A DNA stretch of 64,000 nt from positions 248,001-312,000 of the forward strand of contig CBDCBO010000008.1 in the NCBI GenBank assembly GCA_965214335.1, in the 5' to 3' direction. Below the pieces are notes generated by a model. It had not been told where the DNA came from. It worked only from the letters and a program-made list of their open reading frames with translations, and ran no database searches. Made by a program: the position numbers and the translations under genes. Of the stretch, positions 28,076 through 37,559 are shown in pieces. How positions within the stretch are numbered: position 1 is the stretch's first letter; the number at the start of each line of letters is the position of its first letter. This DNA is from Velthaea sp965214335 (GTDB lineage Bacteria; Vulcanimicrobiota; Vulcanimicrobiia; Vulcanimicrobiales; Vulcanimicrobiaceae).

Positions 28076-28984
28076 TTAGCTGCGGCTTAGCCGTAAACCC
28101 AAACCCACGCTTTCTAGAATTCCCTCATCGACAAGCCGCGCGACAACATCCGGAATGTCTGTGCTCCGTTCAGCCGGCACACGCGTGCGCAACTCAGCTT
28201 GCAGTTCTTCAATTGTCAGCATGCCGTGTTGCGGCAGATCGCGCAGACGGTCGACGATGCGGCCGCGTAAAAACCGCGTCGTCTGCACGAACGGCAACGT
28301 TTCTTGCGGACCGCGCCGCGCTACGGATCGCGCGTATTGCGCGAGTCGCGCCGGATCGATCGGCGCCGCGGCGCAGTACGTTTGTAGCGGGCACAATAAA
28401 CATTTAGGCGCGCGCGACGTACACACCGACGCACCAAGATCCATGATCGCCGAATTGTAATCGTGCCCGTGGCCGGCCGGAACCATCTCGGCTGCGACCG
28501 CGTCGATCTCGCGATCGGCCGCACGCGTCGGATATTCGATCCCAAAATATACGCGTTGCACGACGCGCCGAACGTTCGTATCGAGCGCCACGTCATCGTG
28601 ACCGAAAGCAAAGGCCCGCACGGCCGCAGCGGTATATGAGCCGATACCCGGTAACGCTAAGAGCTGTAGGCGCTCGCGCGGGAGAACTCCGGCGTACTTT
28701 TCCTGAACGGATTTCGCCAGCGCACGCAGGCGTAGCGCACGCGAATTATAGCCCAGCCCGCGCCACGCGCGCAGCACGTCGCCGGTCTCGGCGGCGGCGA
28801 GCGTCGCAAAAGTTGGAAAACGCGCGATGAACGCCTCATAGAGCGGCTGCACGCGGTCGACTTGCGTTTGCTGCAACATGAATTCTGCGACGACGATCTT
28901 ATATGGATCGCGCGTGCCGCGCCACGGCAAGTGTTTGCGGCCGAAGCGCCCATACCACGCTAATAAAGCTTCGACGGCGGTCAT
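28076..28984 (-). CDS. mutY: A/G-specific adenine glycosylase
   Basis: Removes adenine opposite 8-oxoguanine. Seen: LPWRGTRDPYKIVVAEFMLQQTQV with the catalytic Glu near residue 35, the HhH motif LPGIGSYTAAAVRAFAF (Ser in place of the Lys of Nth, as in monofunctional MutY), LDTNVRRV with the catalytic Asp, and a canonical Fe-S loop C-x6-C-x2-C-x5-C (CTSRAPKCLLCPLQTYC). About 300 residues, shorter than E. coli MutY: the NUDIX-like 8-oxoG recognition domain is replaced by about 80 residues with a winged-helix look, so lesion recognition may be altered. The GTG one codon upstream is an alternative start. Confidence 0.92.
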   Translation of the reverse strand: MTAVEALLAWYGRFGRKHLPWRGTRDPYKIVVAEFMLQQTQVDRVQPLYEAFIARFPTFATLAAAETGDVLRAWRGLGYNSRALRLRALAKSVQEKYAGVLPRERLQLLALPGIGSYTAAAVRAFAFGHDDVALDTNVRRVVQRVYFGIEYPTRAADREIDAVAAEMVPAGHGHDYNSAIMDLGASVCTSRAPKCLLCPLQTYCAAAPIDPARLAQYARSVARRGPQETLPFVQTTRFLRGRIVDRLRDLPQHGMLTIEELQAELRTRVPAERSTDIPDVVARLVDEGILESVGLGLRLSRS

Positions 28985-29092
28985 CACCTAGGCTTCGCGG
29001 GCCGTTCCCGATCCACCGACCAGCGCTCAGCATTCGGCATAGCCGTCTCGAGAACGCCTCGCGACGGAGTTAACGAGACGCAAAATCATATC

Positions 29093-29121
29093 TTGAACAG
29101 TCGTTCAGAATATGATAGTGT
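29093..29121 (+). promoter_or_regulatory. tetR promoter with palindromic operator
   Basis: TTGAAC (29093-29098) and TAGTGT (29116-29121) are spaced by 17 bp like -35 and -10 boxes. The palindrome TGAAC-AGTC-GTTCA (29094-29107) covers the -35 and part of the spacer. The GTG start follows within 8 bp of the -10, so the mRNA would be nearly leaderless. Autoregulation by the TetR protein is the natural reading. Confidence 0.55.
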
Positions 29122-29128
29122 CGGTGCT

Positions 29129-29692
29129 GTGACGCGGCGGGTCGACGAAACGACGCGGCCCCTCTTGCTCGATCGGATCGTTGCGTACGCGCTGGGCAAC
29201 GGCATTGGGTCTCTTTCGCTACGCGCGCTGGCCAAAGACCTCGACGTTAGCGCAGGTTCGCTGCTCTATCACTTTCATTCTAAGGAAGAGCTGACGGTGG
29301 AAATTCTGAAAGTTGTCGGCGAGCGACAGCGCCGGCTATTCGGGGCGTTACAAACGCCCGATGCGGCAGAGCCCCGCGATATGTGCCGCGCCCTATGGAA
29401 TGCCATCGGCGCACCTGAGGCCCGGCCGCTGTTCCGGCTCTTCTTCGAGTTGTACGGTCTTGCGTTAGTCGATCCGGCGCGGGTTCCGGGATTTTTTCCA
29501 GCCGCGGTCGAGAACTGGTTGCAACTCTTGGCGAAGTCATTCGTCCAGGGCGGGATGAGCCTGGCGGACGCGCGGGCTCACGCGACGGTGGGGCTGGCAA
29601 CCTTTCGCGGTTTGCTCTTGGACGTGTGCGCGACGAACGACGATGCACGCGTCAATCGCGCGGTTGAAATCTGGAGCGAATCGTGGCAGTGA
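29129..29692 (+). CDS. TetR-family transcriptional regulator
   Basis: 187 residues from GTG 29129. The N-terminal HTH SLRALAKDLDVSAGSLLYHFHSKEEL is followed by an all-helical ligand/dimer domain. The start is placed downstream of the palindrome rather than at an upstream frame-open codon (29093), because that codon lies inside the operator. The MFS gene overlaps its stop, so the pair is likely a self-regulated efflux operon. Confidence 0.9.
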   Translation: MTRRVDETTRPLLLDRIVAYALGNGIGSLSLRALAKDLDVSAGSLLYHFHSKEELTVEILKVVGERQRRLFGALQTPDAAEPRDMCRALWNAIGAPEARPLFRLFFELYGLALVDPARVPGFFPAAVENWLQLLAKSFVQGGMSLADARAHATVGLATFRGLLLDVCATNDDARVNRAVEIWSESWQ

Positions 29693-30903
29693 ACGCCGCA
29701 CGGTTCGTCTTCGTGACGATGCTTTTCGACTGGCTCGTCGTCGGCATGCTCGGACCCGTTCTGCCCAAACTCATTCTCGATCTGTGTGCCGGCGATATTG
29801 CCCGAGCGTCGGCCGTTTCCGGCGGCTTCGCTTTTCTCTTCGCACTCGTGCTCTTTTTCGCTTCGCCGTTCTTGGGTTTGCTGTCGGATCGCGTCGGGCG
29901 GCGGCCGGTCATTCTGCTTTCGAGTCTTGGTTCGGCAATTGATTGCCTGATTCTGGCTCTGGCGCCAAATTTGTGGTGGCTCATTGTAGGGCGGCTACTA
30001 TCGAGTATAACCGCTGCAAGTCCGGCGGCATGCGCGGCATATATCGCCGATGTGACGCCGCCGGAAAAGCGCGCAGCCGCGTTCGGCATGGCGGGCGCGG
30101 CATTCGGCGTGGGCTTTACGCTGGGACCGGCGATCGGCGGCATTCTGGGCGGCATCGGCCCGCGCATCCCGTTCTTCGCAGCGGCGGCTCTCATGATCGC
30201 CAACACGGCCTACGGCACGTTCATTCTGCCGGAGTCGCTGCCGGTTGAGAAGCGGCACTCGGCGTTACAATGGCGACGGGCGAATCCGCTGGGCTCGCTC
30301 CGGCTCTTACGCCGGCATCGCGAATTATTCGGCTTGATCACGAGCCTCTTTTGCAGTAACCTCGCCGTGCAATCGTTCAGCGTTTTCGTGCTCTACACGA
30401 TCTACCGGTTTGGTTGGGGCGAACGCGAGAACGGCTTTGGTTTGGCGCTCTTCGGCGCGCTCTCGGTCGTTGCGTCGATCTTTACCGGCCGGCTCGTCAC
30501 CCGTTTCGGCGCCGCACCGGTCGTCGTCACCGGCTTCGCCTTGGGTGCGGCCGGCTTCATCATTTATATGTTCGCGCCGAGCGGCGTGGTTTTCGCGTGT
30601 GCGCTGCCGCTCACCGGCATCTGGGCCATCGCCGGACCGCCAATCCAAGCCGCAATGTCACAACGCGTCAGCGAAACGGAGCAAGGCGAGTTGCAGGGTG
30701 CCATCGGCAGTATGCGCAGCATCTCGATGATCGTTGGGCCGCCGTTCTTTCTGCTGGTGTTCACGTATGTCAGCACGCATGCCGGCTATCCGCTGACCGG
30801 CGTTTCGTGGTTGTTCGGCGGCCTATTGCTTGTTGCGGCGGCCGTTCTCGCGGCCCGCATCTTGGCGCCCCGTCGCGAACTTGCGGCAAGCGGCTCGACG
30901 TAA
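29689..30903 (+). CDS. MFS transporter, tetracycline-efflux-like
   Basis: About 404 residues, 12 TM helices. Motif A is seen as GLLSDRVGRRPVILLS after TM2, with the related GRLVTRFGAAPVVV in the second half; TM5 has a motif-C-like GVGFTLGPAIGGILGG. This is the pattern of TetA-like drug:H+ antiporters. GTG at 29689 overlaps the tetR stop (GTGA); a GTG two codons earlier is possible. Substrate unknown. Confidence 0.9.
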   Translation: MNAARFVFVTMLFDWLVVGMLGPVLPKLILDLCAGDIARASAVSGGFAFLFALVLFFASPFLGLLSDRVGRRPVILLSSLGSAIDCLILALAPNLWWLIVGRLLSSITAASPAACAAYIADVTPPEKRAAAFGMAGAAFGVGFTLGPAIGGILGGIGPRIPFFAAAALMIANTAYGTFILPESLPVEKRHSALQWRRANPLGSLRLLRRHRELFGLITSLFCSNLAVQSFSVFVLYTIYRFGWGERENGFGLALFGALSVVASIFTGRLVTRFGAAPVVVTGFALGAAGFIIYMFAPSGVVFACALPLTGIWAIAGPPIQAAMSQRVSETEQGELQGAIGSMRSISMIVGPPFFLLVFTYVSTHAGYPLTGVSWLFGGLLLVAAAVLAARILAPRRELAASGST

Positions 30904-31056
30904 CCGGCGCAAGCCGCCCGAAGCTGGCCGAGCAGGCATCGGATCGAGCCTGCGCAAGACGATTGCTCTCCGACTTTTTTTACGAAGGATCGGTTTTGCG
31001 CTTGCTTCATTTGGCGCGACTCGTTCCAGCGCGCAAACGACCTTCGCACCGTCGGC

Positions 31057-31303
31057 GTGACGAATATCGCTCGGGCCGGCGGTTACTATTCGGGCAACGT
31101 AACGTTCTATGCCAAAGGAACGACGGCATGCCTTACGCTGCACAATGTCAACTTCGCCAACGTCTATTTCGGCGCGTTCGATGCGCACGGTGATTTTTAC
31201 TCGACGGTTCAACTACAAACACGACGTTCTGGTGGGACTGATCAGCGGCCCAAAAGTCGCCGGACCAGCGGGCCTTGTCGTGACGCCGCGCGCCGATCCG
31301 TAA
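31057..31303 (+). pseudogene. remnant of a secreted beta-propeller gene
   Basis: One frame gives TNIARAGGYYSGNVTFYAKGTT and VYFGAFDAHGDFY, a blade typical of the secreted propellers in this window. After a shift near 31205 a second frame continues with FNYKHDVLVGLISGPKVAGP and stops at 31303. No signal peptide or start is attached. Most of the gene is gone. Confidence 0.45.
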
Positions 31304-31535
31304 CGCATCGCATCGCCCAAAGCCGATCCGGCAACGAATCGCCGCTGCGGCTCTTCAGCGAGCCTAAGCCTGCTTCTCACTAATCCGCCGCCGCGACGTG
31401 GACGCGATTCGTTTGCGGCCGTACCCCTCGTGCAAGGAGACGGTTTCCCGTGAACGAGGGCAGGCGGAAAGTTGAAGTCACGCCTGCAAACCCTATAAGT
31501 CCACGCCCGCCGAGTCGACTTCAATCGGAGTTTTC

Positions 31536-34241
31536 ATGATCGATACGCAACGCCCTACGAGCGCCGTCAACGGGGCTGCTGCTGCGCCGCAAGCCGATCC
31601 GCAAGAAACCAGCGAATGGATCGACGCACTCGACGGGCTCATCGCCGCTGAAGGCCATGAACGGGCCCGCGAAATCCTCGCCGCGCTCTCGCAGCGCGCG
31701 CGTATTCGCGGCGTCGAGATTCCGCTCGCGCTCACGACGCCGTACGTCAATACGATTCCGGTTGACCGCCAGGCGCCGTTCCCGGGCGATCACGATATCG
31801 AAGAACGCTTGCGCCACTACGTCCGCTGGAACGCGATGGCGACCGTCATCAAGGCCAACAAACTCGGCACCGACTTAGGCGGCCACGTCGCCACATTTTC
31901 GTCGGCCGCGACGCTGATCGATGTCGGTTTCAATCATTTTTGGCACGCACCGTCGGCGACCCATGGCGGCGATCTGGTGTACTTCCAAGGCCACTCGTCG
32001 CCCGGCGTCTACGCCCGGGCGTTCCTCGAAGGCCGGATCGACGAAGCCCAGTTGACAAACTTCCGCCAAGAAGTTGACGGGCAAGGTTTGTCATCGTATC
32101 CGCATCCCTGGCTGATGCCCGATTTCTGGCAATTCGCAACCGTCTCGATGGGCCTTGGGCCGCTGCAAGCCGTGTACGCCGCGCGCTACATGAAATATTT
32201 GCATCACCGCGGACTAGCCGACACGTCGAACCGCAAAGTGTGGGGCTTTCTCGGCGACGGTGAGATCGACGAACCCGAATCGTTGGCCGGCCTAGCGCTC
32301 GCCGCACGCGAGGGCCTCGATAACCTCATCTTCGTCGTCAATTGTAATTTGCAGCGGCTCGATGGTCCAGTGCGCGGCAATGGCAAGATCATTCAAGAAC
32401 TTGAAGGCGTCTTCCGCGGCGCCGGCTGGAACGTCCTCAAAGTTATTTGGGGCCGGCGCTGGGACACACTCTTACACACCGACACCAGCGGTATGCTCGT
32501 CAAGCTGATGGGCGAAACCATCGACGGCGACTACCAAACGTACAAGTCGCGCAACGGCGCCTACGTGCGCGAGAATTTCTTCGGCCGCTATCCCGAAACG
32601 CGCAAGCTCGTCGAACACATGTCCGACGACGATGTCTGGCGGCTCAACCGCGGCGGCCACGATCCGTATAAAGTGTACGCGGCGTACAAAGCCGCCGCCG
32701 AGTCCACCGGCGGTCCGACCGTTATTTTAGCGAAAACCATTAAAGGCTACGGGTTGGGAACGGCGGGCGAAGGCATGAACGTCGCCCATAACACCAAAAA
32801 GATGGTGTCGGAGCAGGTGCGCGCGTTCCGCGATCGCTTCGCGATTCCGGTGTCCGACGCGCAACTCGTCGACGACGTGCCGTTCATCCGGCCGCCCGAA
32901 AATTCGCCGGAGATGAAGTACCTGCGCGAGCGCACGGCTGAACTCGGCAGCGTTCCGCAACGCCGGCGCAACGTCGAGCAACCGCTGGCGGTGCCGCCGC
33001 TGTCGGCTTTTAGCGCACTGCTCGAAGATAGCGGCGAACGCGAGATTTCAACGACGATGGCCTACGTGCGCACGTTGGGCGTGCTCGTGCGCGATAAGAC
33101 GATTGGGCCGCGTATCGTGCCGATCGTCTCGGACGAAACCCGCACCTTCGGTATGGAAGGCATGTTTAGGCAACTCGGTATGTACGCGCCGCAGGGTCAA
33201 CTGTACCGCCCACACGACGCGGACCAACTCATGTGGTATCGCGAAGACCAGTCGGGTCAAATCCTGCAAGAAGGCATCACCGAAGCCGGCGGGATGTCGT
33301 CGTGGATCGCGGCGGCGACGAGTTACTCGACGCACGGCGTGCAGACGATTCCGTTCTTTATCTTCTATTCGATGTTCGGCTTTCAGCGCATCGGCGACTT
33401 CGCGTGGGCCGCGGCCGATATGCGTTCGCGCGGCTTTCTCATCGGCGGCACGGCCGGCCGCACTACCCTCAACGGCGAAGGCCTGCAGCACGAAGACGGT
33501 CACAGTCACCTCTTCGCCGCTGCCATTCCAAACTGCGTGCCGTACGATCCGACCTACGCGTATGAAGTCGCCGTGATCATCCAGGACGGCTTACGGCGGA
33601 TGCTCGGCGATCAAGAAGACATTTATTATTACTTAACGGTGATGAACGAAAATTACCATCATCCCGCGATGCCCGCGGGGGCCGAAGCCGACATTCTGCG
33701 CGGCATGTATTTGTTGCGCGAAGGCGCGGCGACCGCGGCCGACGCGCCGCGCGTGCAACTCATGGGTTCGGGCACGATCTTACGCGAAGTCGAAGCTGCG
33801 GCCGATTTACTGCGCGATGATTTCGGCGTCGCGGCGGACGTCTGGAGCGCCACGAGTTTCACTTTGCTCGGACGCGACGGACTCGATACCGAGCGCTGGA
33901 ATATGCTGCATCCGCTCGACGAACAACGCATGCCGTTCGTCGCCCGACAGCTTGCGGATCATGCCGGTCCGGTGATTGCCGCCAGCGACTATGTGAAGAT
34001 GTTCGCCGAACAAGTCCGGCCGTTCATCGATCGCCGCTTTCACGCGCTGGGCACCGACGGCTTCGGGCGCAGCGACGCACGGGCGAAGCTGCGCGCGTTC
34101 TTCGAGGTCGATCGCCGCTGGATCGTCGTTGCAGCGTTGCGCGAACTTGCCGCCGAAGGCAAAGTCGCACCGCAACACGTCGCCCAAGCAATCGAAAAAT
34201 ACGGCATCGATCCCGCCAAGCCGAATCCGCTTACGGTCTAA
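31536..34241 (+). CDS. aceE: pyruvate dehydrogenase E1 component, homodimeric type
   Basis: 901 residues, the usual length of the alpha2-type E1. It decarboxylates pyruvate with thiamine diphosphate and transfers the hydroxyethyl group to the lipoyl E2. Seen: FQGHSSPGVYARAFLEGR, the ThDP-binding GDGEIDEPES (about 239-248) with the downstream NCNLQRLDGPVRGNGKI, and QEGITEAGGMSSWIAAATSY in the pyrimidine-binding part. RBS GGAG lies eight bases before ATG. Only 12 bp separate it from the E2 gene. No E3 (lpd) follows, so dihydrolipoamide dehydrogenase is encoded elsewhere. Confidence 0.97.
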   Translation: MIDTQRPTSAVNGAAAAPQADPQETSEWIDALDGLIAAEGHERAREILAALSQRARIRGVEIPLALTTPYVNTIPVDRQAPFPGDHDIEERLRHYVRWNAMATVIKANKLGTDLGGHVATFSSAATLIDVGFNHFWHAPSATHGGDLVYFQGHSSPGVYARAFLEGRIDEAQLTNFRQEVDGQGLSSYPHPWLMPDFWQFATVSMGLGPLQAVYAARYMKYLHHRGLADTSNRKVWGFLGDGEIDEPESLAGLALAAREGLDNLIFVVNCNLQRLDGPVRGNGKIIQELEGVFRGAGWNVLKVIWGRRWDTLLHTDTSGMLVKLMGETIDGDYQTYKSRNGAYVRENFFGRYPETRKLVEHMSDDDVWRLNRGGHDPYKVYAAYKAAAESTGGPTVILAKTIKGYGLGTAGEGMNVAHNTKKMVSEQVRAFRDRFAIPVSDAQLVDDVPFIRPPENSPEMKYLRERTAELGSVPQRRRNVEQPLAVPPLSAFSALLEDSGEREISTTMAYVRTLGVLVRDKTIGPRIVPIVSDETRTFGMEGMFRQLGMYAPQGQLYRPHDADQLMWYREDQSGQILQEGITEAGGMSSWIAAATSYSTHGVQTIPFFIFYSMFGFQRIGDFAWAAADMRSRGFLIGGTAGRTTLNGEGLQHEDGHSHLFAAAIPNCVPYDPTYAYEVAVIIQDGLRRMLGDQEDIYYYLTVMNENYHHPAMPAGAEADILRGMYLLREGAATAADAPRVQLMGSGTILREVEAAADLLRDDFGVAADVWSATSFTLLGRDGLDTERWNMLHPLDEQRMPFVARQLADHAGPVIAASDYVKMFAEQVRPFIDRRFHALGTDGFGRSDARAKLRAFFEVDRRWIVVAALRELAAEGKVAPQHVAQAIEKYGIDPAKPNPLTV

Positions 34242-34253
34242 GGATACACCGCC

Positions 34254-36035
34254 ATGCCCAAAACGATCGAACTTACCGTCCCGGACCTCGGCGGCTTCGA
34301 GGACGTGCCGATCATCGAGATAATGATCGCGAGCGGCGACACGATCGGGAAAGACGCGCCGCTGGTGACGCTCGAATCGGACAAGGCGACGATGGAGGTG
34401 CCGGCCACCTTCGCCGGCATCATTCGCGAGATCAAAGTCAAGCTGGGCGACCGCGTGTCACCCGGCACGATCCTGGCCGATGTCGAGGTCGCCGACGATG
34501 CACCAGCGTCCAGCGCGCCCGCAGCGGCTGCACCGGCACAAACGTCGGCCGCACCAGCGCCAGCGCCTGCGCCTGCGGCTGCAGCGCCTAAGCCGGACGC
34601 CGGAGAAATCACCGATACGGCCTCGTTGCCGTCAGCGGCGACCGACGTCACGACGGAACTCATCGTGCCGGATTTAGGCGGCTTCGACGACGTGCCGGTG
34701 ATCTCAATCTTTATCAAAGCCGGCGACACGATTGCCAAAGACGCGGCGCTCGTCGAACTCGAGTCAGATAAAGCGACGATGGAAGTGCCCGCGCTCGTCG
34801 GCGGCCTCGTTCGGGAAATCCGGGTGAGCGTCGGCGATCGCGTATCGCCGGGCACCGTCCTGGCGACGGTCGGCACACCGGTAACCACCAGCGCCCCGGC
34901 GCCGCCGGTCGCGACGGCACCACCGGTTGCGGCCGCACCACCAGCGCCGGCCGCGCCGACCACATCGGCCGCGTCACCGGCACCGGCCACGCCGCCGGCG
35001 CCCGTTAGCCCTGCTCCCGCGTTGGCGGCCATCGTGGCACCGGCACCGCCGTCGCACAACGGTTCAGCCAACGGCGCAAGCAGTGCGGCGAGCAACGGCG
35101 CGAGTAACGGCGTCGCAAACGGACCCGTCCACGCGAGTCCCGCCATCCGTCGTTTCGCGCGCGAACTCGGCGTCACGCTGGGCAGCGTTTCGGGCAGCGG
35201 ACCGAACGGCCGCATCACTCGGGATGATGTGCAGCAACACGTCAAGCGCGCGTTAGCAGCGCCGGCGAATCCGCCGCCGGCCCAAGCAGCAGCACCGGCC
35301 GGCGCCGGTCTCACATTGCTGCCGTGGCCGAAGATTGACTTCGAGAAATTCGGGCCGGTCGAACGTCAGCCGCTATCGCGCATCGCCAAACTCTCCGGTC
35401 AGAATCTCGCCCGCAACTGGGTCTTGATTCCGCACGTGACGCAGTACGAAGATGCCGACGTCACGGAGCTTGAAGCATTTCGTAAAACGATCAACGCCGA
35501 ACACAAAGACGTCAAAGTAACGATGCTCGCGCTGTTGATGAAAGCGCTCATCGCGTCACTGCGCCAGTATCCACAATTCAACAGCTCGCTCGACGGCGAC
35601 GACTTGATCCTCAAACGTTATTACAACCTCGGCTTTGCCGCCGATACGCCTAACGGGCTGGTGGTTCCGGTGATCCGCAACGTCGATACGAAAGGCGTGC
35701 TCGAACTTGCCGGCGAGTCGTCGGCACTGGCCAAAAAAGCCCGCGACGGGAAGCTTAGTCCAGCCGACATGAGCGGCGCCGGTTTTACGATCTCGAGCTT
35801 GGGCGGGATCGGCGGCACGGCATTCACGCCGATCATCAACGCGCCCGAAGTCGCGATTCTCGGCGTTTCACGAACAACGACCAAACCCGTCTGGAACGGC
35901 ACGACTTTCATGCCGCGCTTGATCCTGCCGCTCTCGCTCTCGTACGATCACCGCGTCATCGACGGCGCCCTAGCGGCTCGCTTCATCACCCATTTGGCGG
36001 GTGTCCTGGCCGACATGCGTAAGACGCTACTTTAA
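34254..36035 (+). CDS. aceF: pyruvate dehydrogenase E2 (dihydrolipoamide acetyltransferase), two lipoyl domains
   Basis: 593 residues. Two lipoyl domains each with the ESDKATMEVPA lipoylation motif (Lys near 44 and 173), Ala/Pro-rich linkers, a peripheral-subunit-binding domain (ASPAIRRFARELGVTLGSV, about 293-330) and the catalytic core with DHRVIDGALAARF near 565, where the His and Asp of the acetyltransferase site lie. The two lipoyl modules match the gamma-proteobacterial type of complex that works with a homodimeric E1, agreeing with aceE upstream. The linker repeats AP-type dipeptides and is GC-extreme. Confidence 0.96.
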   Translation: MPKTIELTVPDLGGFEDVPIIEIMIASGDTIGKDAPLVTLESDKATMEVPATFAGIIREIKVKLGDRVSPGTILADVEVADDAPASSAPAAAAPAQTSAAPAPAPAPAAAAPKPDAGEITDTASLPSAATDVTTELIVPDLGGFDDVPVISIFIKAGDTIAKDAALVELESDKATMEVPALVGGLVREIRVSVGDRVSPGTVLATVGTPVTTSAPAPPVATAPPVAAAPPAPAAPTTSAASPAPATPPAPVSPAPALAAIVAPAPPSHNGSANGASSAASNGASNGVANGPVHASPAIRRFARELGVTLGSVSGSGPNGRITRDDVQQHVKRALAAPANPPPAQAAAPAGAGLTLLPWPKIDFEKFGPVERQPLSRIAKLSGQNLARNWVLIPHVTQYEDADVTELEAFRKTINAEHKDVKVTMLALLMKALIASLRQYPQFNSSLDGDDLILKRYYNLGFAADTPNGLVVPVIRNVDTKGVLELAGESSALAKKARDGKLSPADMSGAGFTISSLGGIGGTAFTPIINAPEVAILGVSRTTTKPVWNGTTFMPRLILPLSLSYDHRVIDGALAARFITHLAGVLADMRKTLL

Positions 36036-36179
36036 TTTTCGCAAGCGACCGGTTTACGGTTCACGTTAAGTACGCCGTACGCCGCCTCGGTTCTCGCGCC
36101 GCCGTAACACGCGATGCGCGGGCCGTATCACGCGACCCGCGCCCCCCGCGCATAACGTACGCGCCGGTTCGCTGCCGGC

Positions 36180-37559
36180 TTACGGCGTGGCGGTCGGCGT
36201 TGGTTTCGGGGTCGGTTCTGTAACGGGCTGATGGCTCGGTTTGGGGATCGGTTTCGGTGCCGGCTTGTGCGTCGGCGCCGGTGACGGTTTGTGCGTCGGC
36301 GCCGGTGCCGGCTTGTGCGTTGGCGCAGCGGTGGGTCTCGGTTCGGGCGTGTGGGCCGGCGCAGCCGTTGGCTTCGCACTCGGTTTCGGAGCCGGCGCCG
36401 GCGTCGGTCGCAGCGTCGGCGGCGCGGTTGGCGGCGCGGTCGGCGCCGGCCGGACGGTCGGCACCGGAGTCGGCACCGGAGTCGGCACCGGCCGCACCGT
36501 CGCCGTCGGCAGCGGGCTGGGAGTTGCGGAAGGCTGTGGTGCGACGCTGGGAGCCGGCGACGGGCCAGGCGTCACGCTGCCGGGCGCCGGTGTCGGCGGC
36601 ACATAGTGATCGTCGGTCGCCGCGTACGCTTCAAACACCACCTGCGCCATGGCACTATAACTCATCCAGCCGTAACCGGCGGTGCCCCAACCGGTGCCCC
36701 ACGAATTGATGAACTCGAATGCGCCTTTGTTGTCGTCATAACCGACGATGGTAATGGCGTGTCCACCTTCGTACGGGCCGGAGATACCGGTGTAAATCTG
36801 ATTGGCACCCAGCGAGAAGAAATTCTGATAGACGGCAATTCCCCAAACGACGGGGATGCCGGCCGCTAATTCATACTTCATCGATGTCGCATCAGACGGC
36901 GATAGATAACCAAAGAAACTCAGCTTGTAGTTGGCCGCATCAGCGAGCGCGGCGGACGACGGCTGCGTCGTATATTGCCCGGCCACGTACGGCATGTCGC
37001 CGAGCGTTGCAACGCCGGTGTTCTGTAAGAGTTGTAACGCGCCGGGGATCGTCGAACCGCCGTCTTGACCGCCGTTAATTTGGTTATATACGAACGCCGG
37101 ACTAAAATTGTGTGTCGGATCCGTGGTTTGCAGCGCAATGTTCGACCAAACGTCGGTCCGCGCCTCATAGCCGCGCATCGCGTAAGCGACGGCCCAAGCG
37201 ACGCACGAACCCTCTTGTCCTTGATTGCCGACGGGCGGCATTTTCGGCGAGAGATCGACGGCCGCCGGCAAAGACGCTCCAAGACTTTGAACGTGCCGAA
37301 AATGCGCTAAGCGTGCGATCGCGGCCGCCGACGCCTTGACGAGCCCGAGTGAGAAGGCTTGTGGCCGTCCCGCCGCCGGCGACGCGACGGCGTGAGCTGC
37401 CGTTGCCGGCGTCGCCGCGACCTGAGCCGGCGTAACGGACGGCGTCATCGAGCCGCTTCCGCCGCCGCAGGCACTCATCCCAGTCCCGAGCGCGACGGCG
37501 ACGAGACCCGCGATAAGCGGACGATTCAAAGGATCACGCACTGCTGATAACTCCCGCAA
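36180..37559 (-). CDS. papain-family (C1) cysteine peptidase lipoprotein with Pro/Thr-rich tail
   Basis: 459 residues. The lipobox GMSA-C31 predicts a lipoprotein. The C1 catalytic set is complete: oxyanion Gln113 and Cys119 in GNQGQEGSCVAWA, His267 in GGHAITIVGYDD, Asn285 in INSWGTGWG. There is no clear inhibitory propeptide; only about 80 low-complexity residues precede the domain. From about 320 to the end the protein is a Pro/Thr/Lys/Ala tail with repeats such as THKPAPAP, probably a wall- or surface-spanning stalk. The tail is low-complexity and may vary in length between strains. Substrate unknown. Confidence 0.88.
   Translation of the reverse strand: MRELSAVRDPLNRPLIAGLVAVALGTGMSACGGGSGSMTPSVTPAQVAATPATAAHAVASPAAGRPQAFSLGLVKASAAAIARLAHFRHVQSLGASLPAAVDLSPKMPPVGNQGQEGSCVAWAVAYAMRGYEARTDVWSNIALQTTDPTHNFSPAFVYNQINGGQDGGSTIPGALQLLQNTGVATLGDMPYVAGQYTTQPSSAALADAANYKLSFFGYLSPSDATSMKYELAAGIPVVWGIAVYQNFFSLGANQIYTGISGPYEGGHAITIVGYDDNKGAFEFINSWGTGWGTAGYGWMSYSAMAQVVFEAYAATDDHYVPPTPAPGSVTPGPSPAPSVAPQPSATPSPLPTATVRPVPTPVPTPVPTVRPAPTAPPTAPPTLRPTPAPAPKPSAKPTAAPAHTPEPRPTAAPTHKPAPAPTHKPSPAPTHKPAPKPIPKPSHQPVTEPTPKPTPTATP

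Noticed and set aside
28030..28130. Possible c-di-GMP-I riboswitch on the minus strand upstream of the secreted HEIGE protein
   Set aside because: GGTTAGCCGGGTTACCGACGG looks like the 3' end of the aptamer, but the 5' half (GGGCAAACC and GACGCAAAGCC segments) is absent and the sequence upstream is the end of mutY. A CGGCTAA/TTAGCCG hairpin explains the signal better.
34238..35314. Long Ala/Gly-rich minus-strand frame over the aceF linker
   Set aside because: It is the reverse complement of the low-complexity Ala/Pro linker of E2; no start signal and no conserved domain.
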